This document shows, piece after piece, positions 20,156 through 30,801 of a DNA stretch of 64,000 nucleotides (its first letter is position 1; each line of letters begins with the position of its first letter). Source of the DNA: Lamellibrachia columna (lineage: Eukaryota > Annelida > Polychaeta > Sabellida > Siboglinidae). A program made the position numbers and the translations under genes. The notes below the pieces were generated by a model. It did not search any database. It was given only the letters and a program-made list of their open reading frames with translations, and was not told the origin of the DNA. The stretch covers positions 19,661,864 through 19,725,863 of the forward strand of contig OY759263.1 in assembly GCA_963662155.1 (NCBI GenBank). The letters run 5' to 3'.

Positions 20156-21156
20156 CGAATTCCGGTGTCGCGCGAAAACAGTCGTCCCCGTAAAATAGCG
20201 GCTCTCCGTACGCTGGACTTGTGTGATTAATTTGAAACCTTTGTCACTGTAAACTAATTTTAATGCTTGCGAGATCGTATTAATTTGTGGTGTATAATCA
20301 TACAGACTCCGAATGTTATAACCTTCCCTCGGTTGTTTGGAATGTCATGTTTGTGATTGTCTTAAAACAGCGTGAACCATAATGGTATGTTTCTTTTACA
20401 TATGCAACTGCCATGCGACAGGTTCTCCTAATTTTCCGAAACGGTGTACCTAGACGAACTACGCAGTAGGACAATCGTTGCTAATTGTTGTCACGCTAAA
20501 TGTTCTCAAAACGCCACAGACAAATGACAATGATATTAAATGCATGATTCATCATAATAGTTATAAGTTATGTAATCATGGCTGAATAATCCGAGCAGAC
20601 GTTTACAATTGTGACGGAACCCGGATGCATGCACATATTCTGGGCTCTCATCCGGGGATTTCGCTAACTCATCAAATAAGATTAATGTTTTATCAGATGA
20701 CACATTCGAATCAACTTCAAACTTTGATTATTTTTTACATAACTGTCGAAAAGGAAAACTTAAATCATGAATACATGAATTAAAATGAATACATAAGTTA
20801 AAATGAATTCATAAGCCAACAAACACTAAGAAGTCTGGAAGTCTGCGGCCTGTGGCTTGCTTTTATTGCAACCTTCGTTCGTACGTTCAGTTGTTCGTGA
20901 TGTTCTTACAGATGCCATAATTGTTGCAAGTTGCGTGTGATCTTTGAAAAGAGATTCGTCTTAGTGTTACTTGAAAGCTGAGCATTGATCTTCTTAAATG
21001 GAACGTACAGCGATTTTCATTTGTTAACTGATATCAGATATTTGGATGTTTCGTATAATTTAATTCGCCCATTACTCAAAATTTTTCATTCTCAAAGTAA
21101 ATCTAAATTAACAACGTTATCATAAGCGTCGGAAGCTTGTGAATAGTGTGTAATCA

Positions 21157-21199
<43 letters not shown>

Positions 21200-21350
21200 A
21201 CTGTATTAACATTAGCTATCATTGTAACGATGCAGCGTTGACTGATACATGGGTGTTTGTCAAATCGTCAACGTGTCAAATAAAGCGAATACATGTGGAA
21301 AGTATGTGTTTCGCTTAATTTTAATTTACTGTTGCATTGAAATAAAGATT
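20156..21350 (+). other. Likely 3' UTR and downstream DNA with two AATAAA signals
   Basis: After the stop at 20155 the sequence turns AT-rich with no open frame. AATAAA occurs at about 21279-21284 and 21341-21346. An (AT)n run lies at about 21160-21197. Confidence 0.45.
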
Positions 21351-21513
21351 AATGTAAATCCCGCTTTACTACAACAATAGCTGGGCTTAGCATCTTCGGA
21401 CTGTGCAGGCGAATTAATTTGTTATTCGTTTTCTATCGTTCTCTACCACAAAGTAGATCATCCTTCCACCTATATGATTTTACCTAGACAATGGAGCGGT
21501 GTGGAGCACGGAT

Positions 21514-21657
21514 CCCAACCTCGCACTTGTTTCGGGGCCAACCACACGCCTCCCACCACATTTGAGAGTCCTACCAATCCCACGTCCCACGAATTCTTGA
21601 AGCCAACCTCCCACCCAATTTAGGACAAACCTCCCATTTCCTGCCACCCCCTTCACA
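21514..21657 (-). repeat. Interspersed GGGAGGTT repeat, copy 2 (opposite orientation)
   Basis: CCTCCCACC-type phrases match the reverse complement of 16283-16455. The order of shared phrases is kept. Confidence 0.65.
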
Positions 21658-21779
21658 ATGCTCGGTGTGTTTGCTCATTAGGATTCACGAAGGATAATAA
21701 GAAAAAATACGAAGATTCTATACAGTATTTTTTACACTGATTTGCAGACACCGATCCGCTCTTGATGACGGGTTTTATT

Positions 21780-22080
21780 GTTCAACGCTGGATATGTTAA
21801 AATTAGAAACGACTTTCGAATCCGACGTTGCTGTTCGCGTCATAGCAATTTTGCATCTCCAATTGCGTTGAGGCCCAGTTTGACCGACATTCATCCGCCA
21901 TGTTGAAGCATTGACCAATCAGCCACCGACGCAACCGACAACCGGGGCACCAGTCGTGACTTCATCAAAGTTCAAGTCGGAAGTGGCGCGAGTCAAGTCG
22001 TGACAAGTCAAACACACACAATTTAGCTGCGCGTTATCGGCGTTGCTCGTCCAATTGGGGAAAAAATCACGTCAGTTATT
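21780..22080 (+). repeat. Dispersed repeat shared with 44300-44560
   Basis: GACCAATCAGCCACCGACGC, CAACCGACAACCGGGGCACC and ATCAAAGTTCAAGTCGG align in order with the copy near 44390-44465 (TGACCAATGAGTGACCATCG, CAACCGACAGCTGGTGCACC, ATCAAAGCTCAAATCGG). It is a divergent, non-coding dispersed repeat. A minus-strand frame of 79 codons at 22118-22357 abuts it and is not recognised. Confidence 0.65.
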
Positions 22081-22609
22081 CTTCTAAAATGGGAAGCTCA
22101 AGTCGTGCCCCCCTAAATCACTGGCTTGATGATGTTTTTTTTAACGTGTTTGCGGACGACTTCCTGCGTTCCGAATGGTGATCGTGCTCCCTCGAGTGAG
22201 AAGATGCGGCAATATATTCAGCCGTTTGCACCAATTGTGCAAGAACTGTTTCCAAATCACTCGTTGTCATCGGTTTTGTGTCTCTGCGGCCGAATTTCTT
22301 TGAACTGGAACCTGAGCTCCTCGTACTTTGCCTACAAAGCAGATCAAACAGAAACACGCAAAATCACGCGTGCGATACAAATGCGCGTTGATAGCACTGA
22401 TCTATAAGTATATCATTATTTCATAATAATGTCGCGAAAAAAAAATTAATGGTATCCTCTATGATAGGCTAGCTCGTGTGTAAAATAATAAAAAAAGGGC
22501 AAAAATGGTCCGGCTCTGTAAACTATGACGTAAGGGTAGTCACACTTTCGCAAGTTAGCAACAAAATCGAATTTTATTTTAAAATTATTGCGTGTGTTGC
22601 TTAAACTAT

Positions 22610-22771
22610 TGTGTGTGCGTGTGCGTGTGCGTGTGCGTGTGCGTGTGCGTGTGCGTGTGCGTGTGCGTGTGCGTGTGCGTGTGCGTGTGCGTGTGCGTGT
22701 GCGTGTGCGTGTGCGTGTGCGTGTGCGTGTGCGTGTGCGTGTGCGTGTGCGTGTGTGTGCATGTGTGGGTG

Positions 22772-22845
<74 letters not shown>

Positions 22846-22908
22846 GGGGGGGGGGTGGGTTGGTGGGTGCGTGGGCGTGTGTGCGTTTGTGTGTGTTTGG
22901 TGATGGGG

Positions 22909-22975
<67 letters not shown>

Positions 22976-22976
22976 T
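22610..22976. repeat. Composite microsatellite: (GTGTGC)n, (GT)n, G-run, (GTGC)n
   Basis: About 23 units of GTGTGC (22610-22752), then GT dinucleotides (22774-22842), a run of about 13 G, a short transition, and about 17 units of GTGC (22907-22975). Open frames in several frames are artefacts of the periodicity. Confidence 0.97.
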
Positions 22977-23159
22977 AAAGGTGACGCATCAACGGTGGTC
23001 GTGCTAACTGTCACCGACCAAATTGTTTTTCCGTGAAGTGTCGATCGCGATGTTGCCCGACTGGGGCTATGTTTTCTTTTCTTGCACCTACAACAATTCG
23101 AAATAGATTGGCACAGGACACGGATATAAGGTTTCTAAATGTAACACTTAAACTTAAAA

Positions 23160-23427
<268 letters not shown>

Positions 23428-23685
23428 GTGTCAAGTTGTACGCTGCGCAACAATTACAAGATGTCTTTACGATGACAGGTGAGATTGATTGGCATATTAA
23501 TTAGCACACGAATATCCCCTGCGCCGAGCAGTTCAACATAAAATTCGTCATAATTTTGGAGGACTCATGTTGCGTTTATTATTATTTAGAAAACGGTAGT
23601 AAACGCATGAGGCAAAACCGTACAGTAATTTAAAGTATTTTGTACTTCTAGAAAGCAGTGAGTGGTTCATGTCCGGGTTGGGTTG

Positions 23686-26600
23686 ATTTAACAAGATTTA
23701 ACACGATTGCCATCCCAAACAGCAAGTTCCAGATGGCAAGTGGACAAGGAAGCCATTGGCTTATCGAGAGTCCAACAATTTTCTCATCTATGTGTAGCCC
23801 GCCCTTATCAGATATCTGTCAATTCTATTTTTTAAACATATTCACACTACTAGGATTAACACAATCATTTGGCAGTTTGTTCCATTCATTTATTACCCTC
23901 TGTGAGAAAGAGTACTTTCTCATGTCCAACTTACAATGCTCCTTAACTAATGCTGCTTTGTGTCCTCTGGTTCTACTGCCTTCTTTAAGTTAGAAGAATA
24001 TATTCCTTTCATCATCCTCATAACCGTTCACTATTTTAAACACTTCTATTTGGTCTCCTCTTAGTCTCCTGGTCTCTAATGTTGTCAAACCACATTTTAA
24101 TAAGCGGCTTTCGTAACTAAGGTCTCTCAATTCTGGAATCATTTTAGTTGCTCTTCGTTGAATTCTTTCTGACTTGTCTATGTCCTTTTTACGATACGGC
24201 CTCCATGCTTGAATACAATATTCCAAAATGTGGTCTAACTATTGCTTTGTACAGGTGTACAATTAGCTGTTTCTCCTTATACGTGATAGTTCTCCTAATT
24301 AGCCATATAACTTGATTTCCTTTCGAAGCAACAATCCCACATTGCTCTGAAACTTTCATGTCAGCACTAAATGTTACTCCGAAGTCCTTTTCTTGTGTGG
24401 TTCTACCTAGTACAGCATCCACCATTTTATATTCATCGTCCACGTTTCCATGTCCTACGTGTATGCATTTACACTTCCCAAAATTTAATAACATTTGCCA
24501 TTTTTCTGACCATTTAACTAATTTATCTAGATCTTCCTGTAAACTTTGTTTATCTATAACATTAGTAACCTTTCTGAATACTTTTGTGTCATCTGCAAAT
24601 TTCAGTACTTTGTTAAATACGTCATCTTCCAAATCATTTATATATATATTAAAAACAGTATAGGGCCTAATACTGATCCCTGTGGTACCCCACTCAAAAC
24701 AGATTTCCAGTTTGAAATCTCACCATCTACTATTACTCTCTGTCTTCTGTGTGTAAGCCACTTTTCTATCCAGTTGATTACATCATTGCCTATACCATGG
24801 GCTTTTAGTTTAAGTAACAATCTTTGATGTGGCACTTTATCGAAAGCTTTCTGAAAATCTAAGTAGACAACATCCACTGGTGACCCGTCATCTACCCACT
24901 TTGTAATTTCTTCCAAAAAATATAAGAGATTGGTTAGACATGACCTTGCTTTTAGGAACCCGTGTTGATATGTATTTATTAATTAATGTTTTACTAGGAA
25001 TTCCACTATGTGGTCTCTAATTAATGTTTCGAGTCATTTACATACAACTGATGTTAAACTCACTGGTCTGTAATTTTCTGGTTTGTTCCTCGATCCTTTC
25101 TTAAATAGCGGTGTAATGTTTGCTTATTTCCATTCTGAAGGAACTATTCCTTCTTCTAGTGACAAGTTAAACAATTTTGCAAGTGGTGTATTAATTTGCT
25201 CAACAATTTCCTTAAGCAGTTTTGGTGGTATCCCATCAACTAGCGGTGATTTATTATCTTTCATCTTCTTAATTTTCTTTGCTATCATTTCAGGAGTTAC
25301 AAATAACTGCCCTAAATGTTCTGATTTACTGCCTTCAAATTTAGTAAATGGAACTGGAAGTGAGCTGATATTTTTTGTGGTAAAAACTGAGCTGAAATTC
25401 ATTCAGGACCTCTGCCATTTGAAACCCATCTGAAATTATGTTTCCACTGTTGTTTTCCAGTGGTCCGACCTTATCTCGAACTTTCTGTTTACACCTTACA
25501 TAAGCATAGAAACTCTTTGCTGTCATTTTTTATATTACCTGCCAATTTTTTTTAAAGATTCTTTTAGATTTTCTAATTTCCGTTGTAGCTAGGTTAAGTG
25601 CCTATTTGTAATTTACATATTCTTCATCATTTCTGGTGCGCATAATAAACTCCTCCACATAGATTGCTTAAACACAATTTTTCTAATAGCTTCGTTTGAC
25701 AAGTGTTTCTTTCTAGACCGTTTTTCTTGTTTTTTTTCAAGGGAACAAATTTATCGATGATACTCTCAATTCATAATTTAGAATATTCCAACATTCAATT
25801 GCGGTCTTATTCATCAGCATGTTATTCCAATCTAGCCTTTGCTAAGTATTTTCTCATATCTTTATAGCTATCGTTGTGGAAGTTTCTCCTTTACGTTTTT
25901 TTATTTTTACTTCCTGATGTCAAAATGTATTTCATTGTGGTCACTGTTACCCAATGGTTAATGTATTTTTACATAGTCCACTAATTCTTTTTGTGATGAC
26001 AAAACTATATCTAATACATTATTCTCCTCTGGTTGGTTCTAGCACGTGCTGAGTAAGCAAGATATCCTGAATTAAAAAATAGAAATTGTTTGGTCCTCAC
26101 CCCCTGTACTCTCTAGAGATTTCCATTGTATGTGTCCATGGTTAAAATCTCCCATTATGATACATTCCTACTTTACTGACTTCCTTTATAGCATTTTGTA
26201 TTTTGTGTTATCCGCTTCGTTTATCTTTGGACTTCGGTAAACTAATCCAATAGTTAATTTTGAATTTCCTCAAACTATTTTGCATCAAACAGCTTCATCG
26301 TAATCTGCTTCCCTTTCTAATTTTATTTTATAAACCTGAATAGATTCTTTAACATATAAAATAACTCCCCCTCCCCTTCTTCCTATTCAATCTCTCCTAA
26401 ACATTACGTATTCTGTCAATCCTAATTCAGCATATGTTATGCCTGTGTTGGCCATGATTCGGTAATGCCAATTATGTGAGGGCCAATATCTTCTACCATA
26501 ATGTTTAATTAGTTTTTCTTATTTACTATACTCCTAGCATTTAAACACACGCATTTATAACCTGCTTCATACCTGTTTTTAGGACATTTTGTTATTGGTT

Positions 26601-26780
26601 TGTCTGTACTAGTGGCTTCTTGTCCTGCTTGAGGCATCTTTAAGTACCCCCCCTGCGCTTCTAGTTTAAACAATGTTTACTACCAAAAATAGTTGTTATG
26701 TTACCCATGCCACTGTCTACTGCTGCTGTGAGTTCATCCGAAATACTGCTGCCCCCTTTCCACTTAGATGAAGCCCGTCC
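23686..26780 (-). mobile_element. CR1/Rex1-like non-LTR retrotransposon, decayed, endonuclease and RT domains
   Basis: Read on the minus strand. An AP-endonuclease region lies at about 26600-26100, with fragments ending in GDFNHGHIQW-like text broken by stops. The reverse transcriptase runs about 25520-24000, with VYLDFQKAFDKVPHQRLLLK, SGVPQGSVLGPILFLIYI and KFADDTKVFRKV. The 3' end at about 23690-23760 matches the terminus of the copy at 37529. Many frameshifts and stops show it is dead. The clade assignment rests on the RT motif wording and is approximate. The 5' limit near 26780 is uncertain. Confidence 0.88.
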
Positions 26781-26854
26781 TTCATGTACATATCATTGGT
26801 GTGCCGAGGGATACTGCCCTGGGGTAACGTCGTCAATCTATGTTTGCATAGTGC

Positions 26855-27142
26855 ATACTCATGCGCACACACGCGTGCATGCATACATTAAATATAGCAC
26901 ACATTGTGCACATGCACGCACACACGAACATATACACAGAGGCATATAATCATACATGCGTACACACATATACGCACATACATATAAACACTCACAAGCA
27001 CGCACCCACTCACGCACGAACGCACGCACGAACGCCTGCAACATTCATGCGTGCATGCGTTACACGCACACACATACACACACGCGCGCGCGCGCTCGCT
27101 CGCTTGCTCGCGCAAGCACACACACACACACGCGCGCGCGTA
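26855..27142. repeat. CA/CG-rich microsatellite region
   Basis: Interrupted ACAC/CGCA repeats, ending in CGCGCGCGCG runs (about 27083-27098 and 27131-27140) that are strongly alternating purine-pyrimidine. Confidence 0.9.
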
Positions 27143-27457
27143 GATACTTACACCAAATATAATATGACTAGCAACGACCAGATTTGCGCGGATATTGCTG
27201 CGTAGACCACCACGACAACTGTTTCGAAGGAGCTGAAATGTAGAACATAACCACGTACACAAAAATGTCTTAATCTCTTCTTATATTTCGAGATTAACCA
27301 CCAATTTTGCTCACGGACCAAATCGTCACAAGGTTGAGCGATGATGTTTTTGAATGCAAAAATGCGTTGCGATATTATACAAAGCACGTGCAAGTGCAAG
27401 TGCGTTCACACATTTTATATATTTGTTACTGTTTGTTGATTGAGTACAAGGACATAC

Positions 27458-27571
27458 CATGTTCGCAGAATTCGCCTGTGTATCCAGCGTTGCAGCAACA
27501 GGAAGGCCCATACTCTTCGTCCACGCACACCCCGTGGTTCATACATGGATTTTTCCGAGAACACGACAATC
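27458..27571 (-). CDS. EGF-like domain exon of a SUEL-EGF protein
   Basis: On the minus strand the acceptor is TATGAACAG and the donor CATG|GTATGT. The exon is 114 nt and phase 1 to phase 1, the classical symmetric EGF exon. The translation LSCSRKNPCMNHGVC, then EEYGPSCCCNAGYTGEFCE, gives the six-cysteine EGF pattern C-x5-C-x5-C...C-x-C-x8-C. An extra adjacent cysteine in CCC is unusual. It joins in phase to the SUEL exon at 29402-29678, so the two belong to one gene. No calcium-binding D-x-D/N start is evident. Further downstream exons were not found. Confidence 0.85.
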
Positions 27572-27606
27572 CTGTTCATAGTCATAATTAGCGATCAATA
27601 ACGGTG

Positions 27607-27880
27607 ATGGAAGAGTTTGGTGGTAGACGAGTTGGCAGTGGGACGAGTTGGTGGTAGACGAGTTGGCAGTTGGGACGAGTTGGTGGTAAGACGAGTTGCT
27701 GTGAGACGAATTGTGTGACGATGGTTGTGGGACGAGTTGGTGGTGGGGCGATTGGTGGTGAGACGAGTTGGTTTTGGACGAGTTGGCGGTGGATGAGTTC
27801 GTGGTGGGACGAGTTAATGTTTACGAGGTCACAGTGGGACGAGTTGGCTTTGGGACGAATGGGTGGTGAGCAAGCTTGTT
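27607..27880. repeat. Degenerate (GGGACGAGTTGGTGGT)n repeat
   Basis: GACGAGTTGG recurs about every 16-22 bp with variable GTGG spacers, an old, drifting minisatellite. Confidence 0.88.
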
Positions 27881-28455
27881 AAGTAATGCAAATTCATACG
27901 AATGCAGCCGTGACATTGTCAGTGCATTTACATTTGAATGCGTCCCCTCAAACGTTTGACTATTCAAATGTCTTATTGTTGGACTATCGGTACACCAATT
28001 ACTTTCTTGTCCACTTGCTATATTTGAATAATTGTTGTTGTTAGAAATACACTTGATCTACAATTGTACAACGTTGTTTAACAGCCTCGTGCCGTGTACT
28101 GTGTATTCATTGATACTTATTCATCATTAACAAAGTCTACATTTACACAAATTTTATATGAAAGCAAAACATTTGAAATTAATCCAGATGCATTTACAAA
28201 TGCAAAACCAAAACATTTGTGTCTCGGTGGCATTTGAAAGCGACCATGGAAATGGCATTTGCATTTGCATTTGAAGAAGTTGAACCATTCGGATTCAAAT
28301 GCGTTAGACATGCATTTGTTAAGAAGATTGTACTGATGGGCTGGCGTGACCAGTAGTGATTTACAGATGGTCTCGCTCTTCCGAGCTACTACAAACTACT
28401 GTATTTGTTTGTTTACTAGTTAATAATATTTTGATATGTAGCATTTTAAATTAGA
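27881..28455. other. Non-coding stretch rich in ATTTGCAT octamer-like words
   Basis: ATTTGCAT occurs at 28257-28264 and 28263-28270, and related GCAAATG/CATTTG words are scattered from 28140 to 28320. It resembles the 6880-7160 stretch. No exon seen. Confidence 0.5.
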
Positions 28456-28857
28456 TTGACTGAAGCGTGGTGGGCGGACGCAGCTTGTTCTACTCGATAC
28501 TTTCGCAAAGTTGTTTGTTGCATTGGCTCAGCTGAATCGATACGTAGGTCAACTAAATGGCTGACCAGAATTCTGCGAACAGCTTTCAACATTTACTGGC
28601 AGCAACATATATCTACACAGAGCTATACAGCGGAATACAGACACGATACGGGAAAGGAGGCTGATATTTACTGGACACTGTTACAGACGAAATGATGAAT
28701 TGGTGTCTAGGGCCATCCTATGGCAGCCGGCAAATGGAAGAGCAAGTCAAGGCTGGCAGTCGTTTACATTCATTGACTGTCTAAAAGAGGATGTGGTACT
28801 GGAGCAGCTGGAGATGCAAACAGCGATGAGGACAGAGGCGCTTTGGAGACCGATGGT
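28456..28857 (+). mobile_element. C-terminal fragment of a LINE reverse-transcriptase polyprotein
   Basis: The frames read RHDTGKEADIYW.. then RAILWQPANGRASQGWQSFT, FIDCLKEDVVLEQLEMQTAM and ALWRPMV. This is the LLW.P..G.R..GR...TYID.LKED..L...ELQ.AM.DR.LWR tail common at the end of RTE/CR1-like LINE proteins. One frameshift lies near 28690. The element's 3' end runs straight into the (GGTC)n array. Confidence 0.65.
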
Positions 28858-29394
28858 CGTCGGTCGGTCGTCGGTCGGTCGGTCGTCGGTCGGTCGGTCG
28901 GTCGGTCGGTCGGTCGGTCGGTCGGTCGGTCGGTCGGTCGGTCGGTCGGTCGGTCGGTCGTCGGTCGGTCGGTCGGTCGGTCGGTCGGTCGGTGGTCGGT
29001 CGGTCGGTCGGTCGGTCGGTCGGTCGTCGGTCGGTCGGTCGGTCGGTCGGTCGGTCGTCGGTCGGTCGGTCGGTCGGTCGGTCGGTCGGTCGGTCGGTCG
29101 GTGGTCGGTCGGTCGGTCGGTCGGTCGGTCGGTCGGTCGGTCGGTTCGGTCGGTCGGTCGGTCGGTCGGTCGGTCGGTCGGTCGGTCGGTCGGTCGGTCG
29201 GTCGGTCGGTCGGTCGGTCGGTCGGTCGGTCGGTCGGTCGGTCGGTCGGTCGGTCGGTCGGTCGGTCGGTCGGTCGGTCGGTCGGTCGGTCGGTCGGTCG
29301 GTCGGTCGGTCGGTCGGTCGGTCGGTCGGTCGGTCGTCGGTCGGTCGGTCGGTCGGTCGGGTCGGTCGGTCGGTTCGGTCGGTCGGTCGGTCGA
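28857..29394. repeat. (GGTC)n tetranucleotide array, about 540 bp
   Basis: GGTC units have interruptions TCGTCGGT and GGTGGTCGG in the left half, and an essentially pure run from about 29155 to 29334. Because 4 and 3 share no factor, all six frames are open (VGRS on +, PTDR on -), giving long spurious ORFs. It contains a CpG every four bases. The right edge is about 8 bp from the SUEL exon donor on the minus strand. Confidence 0.98.
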
Positions 29395-29401
29395 CACTTA
29401 C

Positions 29402-29678
29402 CTCGACACTGTGTATGCGCTACCAGATATTTCGATGTACCCTTGCAAGGTTCTCCGAAAACGCTTTCATTGACCCCGACATGCAGACTGTCTTGCCTTG
29501 GCATTGTTGCCGGAGGAGGAACGTCGCAGCGACGGAAGAACAGTTTGTGGTTTGGTAGTTTTCGTGTTTGCACAAGTCCGAAGAAGTGCGGGCCGTAGAA
29601 GGCAGTCTTGATGTAGAGCTGCTTGGCATCGTCGCAGGTGACAGCCAGGTAGTCCAATTCGCAAATCACATGGATGAC
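29402..29678 (-). CDS. SUEL (rhamnose/galactose-binding) lectin domain exon, two frameshifts
   Basis: On the minus strand the acceptor is GACGGGACAG and the donor CGAG|GTAAGT, leaving in phase 1 in register with the EGF exon. It starts ICELDYLAVTCDDAKQLYIK and TAFYG, continues in a second frame as TSSDLCKHENYQTTNCSS and QQCQGKTVCMSGSMKAF, and returns to the first frame for FGEPCKGTSKYLVAHTQC. Together these are the ordered SUEL landmarks: YGR, TNCSS, C-x-GK-x-x-C, FG(D/E)PC-x-GT-x-KYL. The switches fall in short homopolymers, GGG 29590-29592 and AAAA 29458-29461 on the plus strand. SUEL domains bind L-rhamnose or D-galactose in eggs, latrophilins and EVA-1-like proteins. Confidence 0.85.
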
Positions 29679-29703
29679 TGTCCCGTCAACACAACGGCGG
29701 GGT

Positions 29704-29760
29704 GTCACCGTGTCACCGATGTCACCGGTGTCACCGATGTCACCGGTGACACCGGGACAC
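29704..29760. repeat. 18-bp tandem repeat (GTCACCGATGTCACCGGT)n
   Basis: About three units, mostly GTCACC hexamers. It lies directly upstream (minus-strand sense) of the SUEL exon acceptor. Confidence 0.85.
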
Positions 29761-30601
29761 ACGGAACAAAATTCATGTTTTGGGCCTGTGCACCAAGAGT
29801 TACTAAAACATAACCATTTGCAACTACAAATAAGAATATCACGGTAGTGTTTTATTAGAAAAACCTTGTTGAACACACAGCATGTAAATTTCATGGGCCG
29901 CGTCATACTGTTAGATAGCTTTACCTCACTAACGCTTATAGTCTAGCAATCATCGCTCACCAAATGAAAATGTATTTGCAAACACCTAGTCCTATGCTTG
30001 CCAATAACATATATCCATGCTGTTTGCGTCTAAACTCAACTTGTGCAACATATGTTGGCCTTTGTTTAATAAACGTATATACTTCTGACCGCTTGATTGA
30101 GAGTTTGCGTGGCGTCTATGTATAGCGGCCCTTTGATTTCGGTCGAAAACACTCAATGCGTCACAGTGGAACTGCTAGGGCGCGTATTGGTCGCGCTGGT
30201 TAACATGTCAGCTGCCAGTAAAATTGAGATTTGACCAGAATCTCCGACGTTTAGAACACATGCTGAGAAAAACTACTAGCGGTGAAATTCTTGATTGTTG
30301 TGCAAATGGCTAGTTTTTATTACTCTTTTAAGAGCATTGCCCCCAAACCATGACTTTTGTAAACGTAACGTAACGTAACGTAACGTAACGTAACGTAACG
30401 TGTATGCACTCTTATGACTGGGATGTCTAGCACCTGCAAGATAACTTATAGTAAGGCCTCACTTAGATAATGTATACAAGCTTGAGACCGTATCGTAAGA
30501 AAGACATAGATACGCAGGAACGGAAGTAACAGGGAGCAACACAAATTATTCCAGAAATGATAGGGACTTTGTATGATGAAAGAATGTGGTTCAACAACCC
30601 T
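29761..30601. other. No gene seen; contains an (AACGT)n run
   Basis: Further SUEL-EGF exons upstream on the minus strand would fall here, but none is convincing. (AACGT)8 lies at 30363-30401. Confidence 0.5.
30363..30401. repeat. (AACGT)n, 8 units
   Basis: Perfect pentanucleotide repeat. Confidence 0.95.
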
Positions 30602-30801
30602 NNNNNNNNNNNNNNNNNNNNNNNNNNNNNNNNNNNNNNNNNNNNNNNNNNNNNNNNNNNNNNNNNNNNNNNNNNNNNNNNNNNNNNNNNNNNNNNNNNN
30701 NNNNNNNNNNNNNNNNNNNNNNNNNNNNNNNNNNNNNNNNNNNNNNNNNNNNNNNNNNNNNNNNNNNNNNNNNNNNNNNNNNNNNNNNNNNNNNNNNNNN
30801 N
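30602..30801. other. Assembly gap, 200 N
   Basis: Two hundred ambiguous bases. The round length suggests an estimated or placeholder gap. It cuts off the 5' end of the RTE-like element that follows. Confidence 0.99.

Noticed and set aside
28700..29906. VGRS and PTDR repeat proteins of 200-380 codons
   Set aside because: They come from the (GGTC)n array, open in all six frames. Only the SUEL part of the minus-strand frame is real, and it splices at 29402 before the array.
30363..30401. Telomere-like repeat
   Set aside because: AACGT is not the animal TTAGGG motif and the run is only eight units.
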